Part shown: piece by piece, positions 44,540 through 52,840 of the stretch | Position numbering within the stretch: the first letter of the stretch is position 1 | Layout of the letters: each line of letters opens with the position of its first letter | Source: CANIGN01 sp041391385 | Lineage (GTDB): Bacteria > Bdellovibrionota > UBA2428 | Reading direction: 5' to 3' | NCBI GenBank assembly: GCA_041391385.1 | Contig: JAWKOD010000002.1 | Coordinates: 558,001-622,000 of the forward strand | Length of the DNA: 64,000 nt | Notes under the pieces: generated by a model | Seen by the model: the letters and a program-made list of their open reading frames with translations, nothing else | Databases searched by the model: none | What the model was told of the DNA's origin: nothing | Translations under genes and position numbers: made by a program

Positions 44540-45820
44540 ATGTGTCAGAAACTGCACCCTAAGCTAAATGCCTTTACGCTCATTGAGGTCCTCATGACAA
44601 TTTCTTTGATGGCGGTTTTGTCGACTGTTTCAATTTCAATGTTTAATTCCTCTTTGGATGAGGCCAAGTTTGATGCGACATACAAAGAAATGCTTCAGCT
44701 CCGCAAGGCTATTATTGGCGACTTGGAAAACACAACAGTAGAAGGTGAGCGAGTCCGTTTTGGATACTTGGGAGATATGGGGGGATTGCCTCCTATGTCT
44801 TTTGGTTTGGCAATGCTCAACACGAAACCTGTATCGACACCCGCTTATGCCATTGATTCAACTTCAAAGTTAGGTGTTGGGTGGAACGGGCCTTATATCT
44901 CATCTACTGAGGTAGGGGATTATTTACAAGATGCCTGGGGGAATGATTATATTTATAGAACAGACACGACGATACCCTTTATATCAAGCTTGGGTTCAGA
45001 TGCCGCTGTTGGGGGCGAGGGAACAGCACAAGATATTCAAGTAGATTTGCCCCTAAGTATCCGCACTGCAACTGTGCACGGACAGATTACAAGTTCAGGT
45101 TCCGTGATGGAAACGCCAGCTCATGTTGAAATATTTTATCCAGATGGTTCGGGTGCTCTCACAAGTCAAGAAGTGACTTTATCAGAGTCAGATGCTGGTC
45201 AGTTTACATTTAATAATATTCCATTTGGTGTTCGTACTTTAAAAATTCAAATTCCCAGTGAAACAAGTCCTGTCTTAACTTTGGGTCCCGTAACTTTTGC
45301 AGTTGACGATGAAAACTATGTCATCCGAAGTAACGCCCTTGAAGTAAATCCAGCAGCTTCAGATGCTAATTGTAATTCTGTTTCAAACTTTAGTTATGTG
45401 CCCGGCTCTTTTTATAATGATACGGATAACAATAAAGTTTATTTTAATTTAAAAGTTAAGAATAGTATTTCGACACGAAATATATATACCTTTAACAATG
45501 GCGCGGGTTCTTCAAGTGCAACGAGTCTCGAACAAATTGGTATAGGGGGCGTTGTGTACGGTTGCAAAGGGGTTTTGGATATTATTGCATATGGCGGCAT
45601 CGATAGAAAGTTCAACGAGTGTGCTCGAGCATGGTTTATTATTTGGTACGATTTAGGTTATGTAGATTTAAACAGTAATTCGAATTTAACCTTAAATAGC
45701 TCATGGGGAATAGCTGCGGGAGATAACGTTCAAGCATTTATGAAGTTTGCCGGCAGCACGGCCTCTCTTTCGTGGATTGATCTCCGTTTAGGTTGTGATC
45801 TGATTCGTATCGAAGAGTAA
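44540..45820 (+). CDS. Prepilin with GspG-like domain and C-terminal beta-sandwich-like module, paralogue 3
   Basis: 426 residues. Leader PKLNA followed by FTLIEVLMTISLMAVL (Glu at +5, Ala before the cleavage point, as in paralogue 1). Pseudopilin part: GWNGPYIS, QDAWGNDYIY, SLGSDAAVGGEG. Module: AHVEIFYPDGSGALTSQE, FTFNNIPFGVRTLKIQIP, LTLGPVTFAV. The C-terminal domain ends WIDLRLGCDLIRIEE, similar to paralogue 2 (MDIRIGCNLVRIEE), so these two share a common terminal domain that paralogue 1 shares less clearly. It is the last gene of the operon and converges on the short prepilin gene. Confidence 0.84.
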   Translation: MCQKLHPKLNAFTLIEVLMTISLMAVLSTVSISMFNSSLDEAKFDATYKEMLQLRKAIIGDLENTTVEGERVRFGYLGDMGGLPPMSFGLAMLNTKPVSTPAYAIDSTSKLGVGWNGPYISSTEVGDYLQDAWGNDYIYRTDTTIPFISSLGSDAAVGGEGTAQDIQVDLPLSIRTATVHGQITSSGSVMETPAHVEIFYPDGSGALTSQEVTLSESDAGQFTFNNIPFGVRTLKIQIPSETSPVLTLGPVTFAVDDENYVIRSNALEVNPAASDANCNSVSNFSYVPGSFYNDTDNNKVYFNLKVKNSISTRNIYTFNNGAGSSSATSLEQIGIGGVVYGCKGVLDIIAYGGIDRKFNECARAWFIIWYDLGYVDLNSNSNLTLNSSWGIAAGDNVQAFMKFAGSTASLSWIDLRLGCDLIRIEE

Positions 45821-45824
45821 GGCG

Positions 45825-46298
45825 TTAGAAGCCCACTGTAATATCGTCGCTCGCAAAAGTGTCGCCACAAATGCCATCAGGGCCACAACTTTTTAAGGTA
45901 CGTGAAGTAGAGTCGTAACTAATGGGATTTCCCCAAGCATCAACATTCCAATTCGCAGCTGCTGAGTTGACATAGGGGCCACGCCAGCCTCTTTTTTCAT
46001 AGACGTCATAGCTAGAATAAGAACCTTGCGAGACTAAAGCATCTAGAGATGTCGGGACTTCGCGTACATCGATGATAATGCCGGGTTTTATATATGAGCC
46101 ATTGGCGAGAAGCTCGGGGTTTCCAGCAAGAGCGTCTCTATACTCGTAGAGTTTCTTCTCTGTGATAGTTCGCCTCGCATCATCTCTGTAGTCGATATAT
46201 TGAGTCGTTGCGACCGCGCTTATCACTGCAATGAGTGTAATGGTCATTAAGAGTTCGACCATCGTGAATCCGTTGAGGAGAGCTTTTTTATGCAACAT
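45825..46298 (-). CDS. Short prepilin (GspG/major pseudopilin-like)
   Basis: 157 residues, leader MLHKKALLNG followed by FTMVELLMTITLIAVI (Glu at +5). It has the full GspG-like pattern: GSYIKPGII, EKRGWRGPYVNS, NVDAWGNPISY, LKSCGPDGICGDTFASDDI. It is the N-terminal stalk without any adhesive addition, so it could be the major shaft subunit of the assembly that the larger proteins join. It is very similar to the first ~165 residues of the proteins at 37650-39740 and 46331-49555. It converges with paralogue 3. Confidence 0.85.
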   Translation of the reverse strand: MLHKKALLNGFTMVELLMTITLIAVISAVATTQYIDYRDDARRTITEKKLYEYRDALAGNPELLANGSYIKPGIIIDVREVPTSLDALVSQGSYSSYDVYEKRGWRGPYVNSAAANWNVDAWGNPISYDSTSRTLKSCGPDGICGDTFASDDITVGF

Positions 46299-46330
46299 AT
46301 CTGTAGTTTACTCCGAGTTATTCAATAATG

Positions 46331-49300
46331 TTAAGGGCAAGAGTTGGATGACTTCCAGGTTGAAGTTGTCCAGAAGATGTTCGTTACGCCACTTCTGCAA
46401 TTTGGGGTCTCTACAGCGTCTAAACTACAACTGCAAGCTTCGTAGCATAAGTTGTATTGCCCGTAGGCGCGTTTCCAACCGTAGGTATTTACAAGTTGAC
46501 CTTGGTAAACACATTGAGGAACTGTCGATTCATCCAAGCCACAAGTACATTGCGTTCTACAGAGAGGGTTTGTGAACTGAGCAGTAGCTGCTTTCCAAGC
46601 CGCTGTATTTACAAGTTTGTCGTCTGACACACATTGAGTCACGGTAGATTCATCTAAACTGCAACTACACGCTGTTCGACAACTTGTATTGAATTGAGCA
46701 CTGGCCGCTTGCCAGGCCTGAGTGTTTACAAGCTTATCATTCACTTGATCAATGCATTGAGTTTGAGTGCTGGGGTTGAGCTCACAACTGCAAGGAGTCC
46801 GACAGTTGGGATCATCATATTGATCGCTAGCTGCTTGCCAAGCTTGGGTATTGAGAAGTTGGCTATCCCAAACACATTGAGTAGTTGTTGAAGCGTTTAG
46901 AGTGCAGCTACAAGCCGTAAAGCAATCGGCATCGTTATATTGTTCAGGGCTATTTTGGAAATCTTGAGTGTTTACAAGGTTGCCGTTATCAATACATTGA
47001 GTCACGCTTGATGGATTCAGGGTACAACTACACTCTGAAAAAACACTGCAGCTTGGGTCGCTATATCTCTCGGGACTAGCTTGATAAGCGGCTGTATTTA
47101 CAAGTACTCCATCGTCGATACATTGTGTAACCGTTGCTGGATTTAGAGAACAACTACAAGGTGTGTAACAAGCTGAGTTCCCGTATTGTTCAGGACGCGA
47201 TTGATAATAAGCGGTGTTTACAAGTTCTCCTCCAGAAACACATTGTGTGGTGACAGACGCATCGAGCAAGCACGTGCAAGCTGTTCTACATGTAGAGTAT
47301 TGATCAGGGTCTGCTAACCAGGAGGCCGTGTGTCTTAAGGTAGTGCCGCCCTCCATACAATTTGGGTTTACTGTGATGTCGAGTGAGCAAGAGCATTCAG
47401 CATATGTCGGAGGAGTCGGAGGAGAGCTGCAGAGTCCACCGGAGGGGTGCGTTTTATAGGTAGCAGTCGCCCAATAAGAACCATTTGTGTCGACGCAATA
47501 AGGATTGCTTCCAGAGTCTAGATCACAAGTGCAAACAGGTCGGCAAACCCTGTACTGGTAAGAGTGAGATTTGTAAGTAGCGGTAGCCCAATAGGTACCG
47601 TTTTGATCCATGCAGTAGGGGTTAGCTCCTGAGTCTAAGTCACAGGTACAAGCGGGGCGACATTTCATGTATTGGTAAGTGTGAGATTTGTAAGTACTTG
47701 TAGCCCAGTAGGTACCGTTTTGATCCATGCAGTAGGGGTTAGCTCCTGAGTCTAAGTCACATGTACAAGCGGGGCGACATTTCATGTATTGGTAAGAGTG
47801 AGATTTGTAAGTAGCGGTAGCCCAATAGGTACCGTTTTGATCCATGCAGTAGGGGTTAGCTCCTGAATCGAGTTCACAATTACAAGCGGGGCGACACTTC
47901 ATGTATTGGTAAGTGTGAGTTTTGTAGGTAGCCGTAGCCCAATAGGTACCGTTTTCATCCATGCAGTAGGGGTTCGTAGAAGAGTTAAGGTCACAGGAGC
48001 AAGCGGGTCGACATTTCATGTACTGGTAAGAGTGAGATTTGTAAGTACTTGTAGCCCAGTAGGTACCGTTTTGATCCATGCAGTAGGGGTTAGCTCCTGA
48101 GTCTAAGTCACAGGTACAAGCGGGGCGACATTTCATGTATTGGTAAGTGTGAGATTTGTAAGTACTTGTAGCCCAGTAGGTACCGTTTTGATCCATGCAG
48201 TAGGGATTAGCTCCTGAATCGAGTTCACACGTACAAGCGGGGCGACATTTCATGTATTGGTAAGAGTGAGATTTGTAAGTACTTGTAGCCCAGTAGGTAC
48301 CGTTTTGATCTGTACAGTAAGGATTAGCTCCTGAGTCTAAGTCACACGTACAAGCGGGGCGACACGTTACATATTGGTAAGAGTGCGTTTTGTAAGTATT
48401 CGTAGCCCAGTTCGCATTATTTGTTCCTCTACAGTACGGGCTGAGAGTTGCATTGAGGTTGCAATCACAAGGTTGAGGACAAGTACCTTGTTGATCGGGG
48501 TGAGTTTGCCAGTCGGTGGTGTACCAAGTGGCTAGCTCAGAATCTAAGCAGCTTGGATCAACTGATGAATCTAATTCACAGTTACATGCTTTTGTTGCAG
48601 TTGGCGGAGAGGGGTTGCTGCAAGCTTCTATGTTACAAACAACGTCATTCTCTGTTTCTGAATCAGATCCCGCACAGTCTGCGCCTCCATACGAGGGTGT
48701 GGGGTTTGAGCACGTGCGGTAGCGAGTTCGAGAATAAGTTCCGCCGCCACATGCAGCCGAGCATGAGCCGTCAACCCAAGCGCCCCAAGAGGACCAACCA
48801 CCATTTACAGCTGGACAATCAACGGTACAGGAAAGGTTTCTTTGGTCTTCGGCAACACCACCGCAAGTTGCACCACCATTTATGGGTGTAGGGTTTGTGC
48901 ATGTTCGAGTGCGAGTTTGGGTCATATATCCAGTTCCGCAAGTAGCGGGGGCCGTAAGGGTACATGATCCATCTACCCAGCTCGACCAGTTTGACCAGCC
49001 ACCATCTATAGGCGCTGCAGAGGATGAGCTAGAGGATACAGATGCGAGGCTGCGCGTTTCAAAAGATATTATAATGTCATCGGCTGCGTTGTCACCGCCG
49101 CAAATTCCATCTGGACCACAGCTTTTTAGCCATCGTTCAGATGCGGAGTACGAGATATAGCCGCCCCAAGGATCAAGTTGCCAGTTATCAAGATCTTTAA
49201 CATAGGGCCCATTCCATCCACGTTTTTCAAAGTTATTGTATTCCTCATTGCCGCCAATGTTAACAAGTTCATCAAGAGTGTCGGGGATCTTGTTATTGTC

Positions 49301-49555
49301 GGATAAAAAGCCCCTCTTCACGTAGGTGCCATTTGCGATAAATTCGGGGTTACCAACGATAGACTCTCTAATTTCAATGAGTTTCTTTTGAGCGACAGCA
49401 ATTTTAGCGTCGTTTCTGTAATCAATGTATTGGGTTGTGGCGATAGTCGCTATGATGCCAATAACCGCTATGGCCATCAGCATTTCAATCATAGTAAATC
49501 CCAACGAAGGTTTAGACCTTAAAACCACAGATCCCCCTAGTTTAATATTACCCAT
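46331..49555 (-). CDS. Giant prepilin with two thrombospondin type 1 repeats and 19 four-cysteine repeats
   Basis: 1074 residues. Leader SKPSLG followed by FTMIEMLMAIAVIGII (Glu at +5). The GspG-like stalk ends with SCGPDGICGGDNAADDI. A Ser-rich linker leads to two TSP1 repeats (about 185-247 and 252-312; GGWSNWSSW and GGWSSWGAW). From residue 324 there are 19 units of about 39 residues with spacing C-x-C-x9-C-x22/23-C-x3. Units 3-9 are nearly identical (consensus begins CTCDLDSGANPYCMDQNGTYW); units 11-19 are diverged (CSCSLxxxxVTQC). About 76 repeat cysteines imply a rigid disulphide-linked rod. A GTG at 49528 with GGGGGA upstream may be the true start, giving a short leader. Confidence 0.88.
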   Translation of the reverse strand: MGNIKLGGSVVLRSKPSLGFTMIEMLMAIAVIGIIATIATTQYIDYRNDAKIAVAQKKLIEIRESIVGNPEFIANGTYVKRGFLSDNNKIPDTLDELVNIGGNEEYNNFEKRGWNGPYVKDLDNWQLDPWGGYISYSASERWLKSCGPDGICGGDNAADDIIISFETRSLASVSSSSSSAAPIDGGWSNWSSWVDGSCTLTAPATCGTGYMTQTRTRTCTNPTPINGGATCGGVAEDQRNLSCTVDCPAVNGGWSSWGAWVDGSCSAACGGGTYSRTRYRTCSNPTPSYGGADCAGSDSETENDVVCNIEACSNPSPPTATKACNCELDSSVDPSCLDSELATWYTTDWQTHPDQQGTCPQPCDCNLNATLSPYCRGTNNANWATNTYKTHSYQYVTCRPACTCDLDSGANPYCTDQNGTYWATSTYKSHSYQYMKCRPACTCELDSGANPYCMDQNGTYWATSTYKSHTYQYMKCRPACTCDLDSGANPYCMDQNGTYWATSTYKSHSYQYMKCRPACSCDLNSSTNPYCMDENGTYWATATYKTHTYQYMKCRPACNCELDSGANPYCMDQNGTYWATATYKSHSYQYMKCRPACTCDLDSGANPYCMDQNGTYWATSTYKSHTYQYMKCRPACTCDLDSGANPYCMDQNGTYWATATYKSHSYQYRVCRPVCTCDLDSGSNPYCVDTNGSYWATATYKTHPSGGLCSSPPTPPTYAECSCSLDITVNPNCMEGGTTLRHTASWLADPDQYSTCRTACTCLLDASVTTQCVSGGELVNTAYYQSRPEQYGNSACYTPCSCSLNPATVTQCIDDGVLVNTAAYQASPERYSDPSCSVFSECSCTLNPSSVTQCIDNGNLVNTQDFQNSPEQYNDADCFTACSCTLNASTTTQCVWDSQLLNTQAWQAASDQYDDPNCRTPCSCELNPSTQTQCIDQVNDKLVNTQAWQAASAQFNTSCRTACSCSLDESTVTQCVSDDKLVNTAAWKAATAQFTNPLCRTQCTCGLDESTVPQCVYQGQLVNTYGWKRAYGQYNLCYEACSCSLDAVETPNCRSGVTNIFWTTSTWKSSNSCP
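46334..48586 (-). repeat. Coding tandem array: 19 Cys-rich units; units 3-9 near-identical at DNA level
   Basis: The array occupies the last 750 codons of the giant prepilin. Units 3-9 (47534-48352) are 117-base copies with only a few differences each, for example in the ACTTGTA/AGCGGTA variants and GAGTCTAAG/GAATCGAGT variants. Differences are shuffled between units, which suggests unequal crossover or conversion. Units 1-2, 10 and 11-19 are more diverged. Confidence 0.9.
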
Positions 49556-49680
49556 ACTTTACTGAAGTTTAAGATAGTTTTTTGTCAGGAGTCTATGTCA
49601 TCTGAGTAAATTGTTAAGTTTAGGTTGAGAGAGTTTAATTAAGGTTATTCTTTAGTTTTTTTAGCCGATTCTAAACTTAA

Positions 49681-50853
49681 GTGTCATACGTTTTAGGGGC
49701 TACTGAGAAGAGCAGTTATCATCAAGATCGTGAGGAGCTTCTCAAGTGCATTTGGGGCTTAAAGGGCACGCGTGTTGAGCACAGAGTGTTTAATGTGCCT
49801 TCACAAAAATATAAGAATCTTTTTCTAGATACACTCTATTTTCCGCCTCTTAAGACCCCTCAAAAACTTTTTATGTTAAGTTCAGGTGTGCACGGCGTTG
49901 AAGCTCCTTTGGGTTCTCAAATACAGCGACAATTTTTATCGAATACTTTTTCAGATCTGGATAGAGATCACTTAGGAGTGTTGATTGTTCATGTCCTCAA
50001 TCCTTATGGATATGTTGAAGGGATTCGAGTCACAGAAAGTAATGTCGATTTAAATCGCAATTTTTTTTCTCATGAAAAATTTCCTCATTTAGAAAGCAAT
50101 GCTTTTGAAAAGTATCGTTCCGTTTTGTCGGTTGAAAAATCACTAAGCTCTCGTTGGCGTGATGGTTTTTCTTTGTTGAGTGATGTTTTGCGAGTGTCGG
50201 TTTTAGGTGGAAGTCGCAGAGAGGAGTTCACACAAGCTTTTGCGGGTGGACAGTACAGTGACCCTAAGGGGGTCTATTTTGGAGGCCAAGACTTTGAGCC
50301 ACAAGTTATGTGGTTTTCAAAGATTCTCGATGAGATTCTTCCATTGTATCAAGAGCTCTTACTTTATGATGTTCATACGGGGCTCGGTAAAGAAGACCAA
50401 TTACAACTTATCAGTAGTTTGGAGAGCCAAAGGGATCGCGATTTTTTGACTTCATTTAAGCAAAAGGTAGAAGTTGTGGATAAACTTTCGGTGGTTTCTC
50501 CAGAGAGCGATGGGTTTTATGTTACACGAGGAGATTTTATAGATTTTGTACATGCGAAGGCTTCACGGCAGGCACGCGTTCTTGCTTTTACCGCTGAGTT
50601 TGGAACCCTGGGAGATTCTATAATTTCTAAGCTTCAAACACTCAGTCGAATTGTGTTTGAGAACAGAGGACGAAACTTTGGTTATGCGAATTCTGAACTT
50701 GAACGTAGCGTTCAGGCAAGTTTTGTCGAGCTCTTTAATCCAACTTCATCGGAATGGAACTTACGAGCAATGAACTTAGCTAATTACGCAATTAAAGCAG
50801 CACTTTTAGAATTTAGGGAATCGCAGGTTTTAAAGAAGGCTTCTATTTATTGA
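49681..50853 (+). CDS. DUF2817 (M14-like) carboxypeptidase-type protein
   Basis: 390 residues. Metal-site pattern: SGVHGVEAPLGSQIQ (H71, E74), NPYGYVEGIRVTESNVDLNR and the later YDVHTGLG. These are the hallmark segments of the DUF2817 group within the M14 carboxypeptidase fold. A Glu in AFTAEFGTLG may be the catalytic base. No signal peptide, so probably cytoplasmic. The start is GTG 49681; no ribosome site is obvious. It converges with spoVG and overlaps its end by seven bases. Confidence 0.85.
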   Translation: MSYVLGATEKSSYHQDREELLKCIWGLKGTRVEHRVFNVPSQKYKNLFLDTLYFPPLKTPQKLFMLSSGVHGVEAPLGSQIQRQFLSNTFSDLDRDHLGVLIVHVLNPYGYVEGIRVTESNVDLNRNFFSHEKFPHLESNAFEKYRSVLSVEKSLSSRWRDGFSLLSDVLRVSVLGGSRREEFTQAFAGGQYSDPKGVYFGGQDFEPQVMWFSKILDEILPLYQELLLYDVHTGLGKEDQLQLISSLESQRDRDFLTSFKQKVEVVDKLSVVSPESDGFYVTRGDFIDFVHAKASRQARVLAFTAEFGTLGDSIISKLQTLSRIVFENRGRNFGYANSELERSVQASFVELFNPTSSEWNLRAMNLANYAIKAALLEFRESQVLKKASIY

Positions 50854-51146
50854 TTATTATCTTCTAGCTTCTCTTCTTCTGGATTTCCTTCTCCAGAGGT
50901 TGCCTTTTCAAAGGCTTCAAGAATTTTCTTTTCAAAATACTGCCGTGTTTCTTGATTGAGAGGGTGGGCAATGTCTCGGTAGCTGCCATCTTTCATTTTT
51001 TTGGCGGGCATAGCGACAAAAAGGCCTGTGTTTCCTTGAATAACTTTGAGGTCGCGAACGAGAAAGACGTCATCGATGATGACCGTGGCGTAGGCCTTGA
51101 GCTTTTCTTCGTTCATGAGGTAAATTTGCACGTCTGAAATTTCCAT
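50847..51146 (-). CDS. spoVG: Putative septation regulator SpoVG
   Basis: 99 residues; the whole SpoVG pattern is present: EISDVQIYLMNEEKLKAYAT, VIIDDVFLVRDLKVIQG, GLFVAMPAKKMKDGSYRDIA, HPLNQETRQYFEKKILEAFE. In Firmicutes SpoVG is a nucleic-acid-binding regulator of sporulation, septation and virulence genes. In Bdellovibrionota its role is uncertain, and no sporulation context is present here. The C-terminal tail is acidic. A dispersed repeat lies in its upstream region. Confidence 0.95.
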   Translation of the reverse strand: MEISDVQIYLMNEEKLKAYATVIIDDVFLVRDLKVIQGNTGLFVAMPAKKMKDGSYRDIAHPLNQETRQYFEKKILEAFEKATSGEGNPEEEKLEDNNQ

Positions 51147-51216
51147 GTTGTTAATATTTTCCTCTCGTTAAGATTATCGGAGTGCATTAAGTTTTTTTTA
51201 GGGTGCGTCAAATTAT

Positions 51217-51262
51217 AAAAGGTACCTAGTTACTTTTTACCCGTACCCGCTACCTTTTTGCA
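51217..51262 (-). repeat. Dispersed 46-bp imperfect palindrome, copy 2 (inverted)
   Basis: Reverse complement of the element at 3902-3947 with two differences (ACG in copy 1, GGG here, between the arms). It lies between the divergent spoVG and fumC genes, about 60 bases upstream of the fumC ATG, so it may sit in a promoter or leader rather than at a gene end. Hairpin potential is the same as in copy 1. Confidence 0.75.
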
Positions 51263-51324
51263 GTTTGGGACTATTCAGTTTTTGACGGTCGACAAAGTTT
51301 TGCTCCTTGAAGTAGAAAATTGGC

Positions 51325-52719
51325 ATGTCAGAAGAATTTCGCATCGAAACCGACACCATGGGTGAAGTCAAAGTTCCGGCAATCCACTACTGGGGAGCGC
51401 AAACTCAGCGCTCAATAGAAAACTTTCCAATTGGGAATCATAAGATGCCAGCTTCGGTTATCCGAGCCTTTGCTATTTTAAAAAAAGCTGCAGCTTTAGC
51501 AAATATGGAGTTAGGAAAACTCGATGAAGAAAAGTGTAAGGTTATTTCTCAAGCTGCTGATGAAGTAATAGCCGGAAAGCATGCAAATGAGTTTCCTCTG
51601 GTTGTTTGGCAAACGGGTTCTGGCACTCAAAGTAATATGAATACAAACGAAGTTTTGGCTTCGCGAGCAAATGAAATTTTAACGGGGCAAAAAGGCGGAA
51701 AAAAGCCTATACATCCCAATGATCATGTGAACATGAGTCAGTCTTCGAATGACTCTTTCCCGACTGCGATGCACATTGCTGCTGTTGAGGGAATAGAGAA
51801 AAGACTTTTGCCTTCAATGAAAATTCTTCAAAAAGCACTTTTAGACATTGAAAAAAAATATTCTAAATTGATTAAGGTAGGCAGGACACATTTGATGGAT
51901 GCAACTCCATTAACTCTTGGTCAGGAGTTCTCGGGCTATCGGTCCCAAATGGATTATTATATATAGCGTGTTGAACAGGCACTGCCTCGGCTGCGAGAAC
52001 TTGCGCAAGGAGGCACTGCGGTTGGCACGGGCCTGAATACTCATCCAAAATTTGCTGAACTAGTTGCTTTAAAGATTTCAGAAGTTTCGGGACTTAAGTT
52101 TGTGACAGCTCCCAATAAGTTTGAAGCTTTGGCAGCTCACGATGCTCTCGTGTTTGCTCACGGAGCCTTGAAAACTTTAGCTTGCACTCTCATGAAGCTT
52201 GCAAATGATATGCGTTGGCTAGGAAGTGGTCCGCGTTGCGGACTCGGTGAACTTGCACTTCCTGAAAATGAGCCCGGTTCTAGTATTATGCCTGGTAAGG
52301 TGAATCCGACTCAGTCCGAAAGTTTAACCATGGTTTGTTGTCAGGTTTTAGGAAATGACGTCGCTATCAATGTTGGAGGAGCGAGCGGGAATTTTGAACT
52401 CAATGTTTTTAAGCCTCTTATTATTTATAATTTCATGGAAAGCCTTGAGTTGCTTTCTGATAGTTGTTCAAACTTTGTAGCAAAATGTCTTGATGGAATG
52501 AAGCCAAACGAAGCTAACATTGCAAAGCATTTAGAAAACACTTTAATGCTTGTAACCGCACTTAATCCGCATATTGGCTACGACAATGCTGCTAAAATTG
52601 CGAAGAAGGCTCATGCTGAGAATAAAACGCTCCGTGAAACTGCGATTGAGTTGGGACTTTTAACTGATAAGCAGTTTACAGAGTGGGTGCGTCCCGAAAA
52701 AATGACTGAGCCCGGCTAG
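51325..52719 (+). pseudogene. fumC: Class II fumarase FumC, interrupted by an in-frame amber codon
   Basis: Reading straight through 51325-52719 gives 464 codons matching FumC from end to end, close to the usual ~467. Signatures: TGSGTQSNMNTNEV, PNDHVNMSQSSNDSFPTAMH, VGRTHLMDATPLTLGQE, GGTAVGTGLNTHP, GSSIMPGKVNPTQ, and the ending MLVTALNPHIGYDNAAKIA. Codon 214 is TAG (51964-51966) in an otherwise intact helix, at a site where E. coli FumC has Lys. One base change from AAG, GAG or CAG would explain it. The enzyme interconverts fumarate and malate in the TCA cycle. If the stop is real, only a 213-residue fragment lacking the active-site Ser loop is made. Confidence 0.88.
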
Positions 52720-52725
52720 TATCTG

Positions 52726-52840
52726 TCGCGAAAACCCCATCTTTAAGTTTTTCACTCCCTCGGGACCCTATGCGCGGTCACCTCGGTCGCTCCAAAACAT
52801 AAATCTGGGGCTTTCGCGAAAACCCCATCTTTAAGTTTTT
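52726..52840. repeat. 27-bp direct repeat pair, 88 bases apart, with a terminator-like hairpin
   Basis: TCGCGAAAACCCCATCTTTA followed by AGTTTTT is present at 52726-52752 and again at 52814-52840. The second copy overlaps a hairpin TGGGG-TTTCGCGAAA-CCCCA (52806-52827) and is followed by the T run, so it could end fumC transcripts. The 60 bases between the copies hold GC-rich complementary segments (GCGCGGTCACC, CGGTCGCTCC). Origin unknown: intergenic repeat or a small element remnant. Confidence 0.6.

Noticed and set aside
47534..48352. Regular repeats of 117 bp that might be taken for a CRISPR-like array
   Set aside because: The units are contiguous with no unique spacers and keep one open frame encoding Cys-rich repeats.
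50952..51137. Frame opposite spoVG
   Set aside because: Entirely antisense to a well-conserved gene with no supporting start.
51964..51966. Genome-wide TAG reassignment to explain fumC
   Set aside because: TAG ends many intact genes here, for example rpsR (56804-56806), so it is a normal stop codon.
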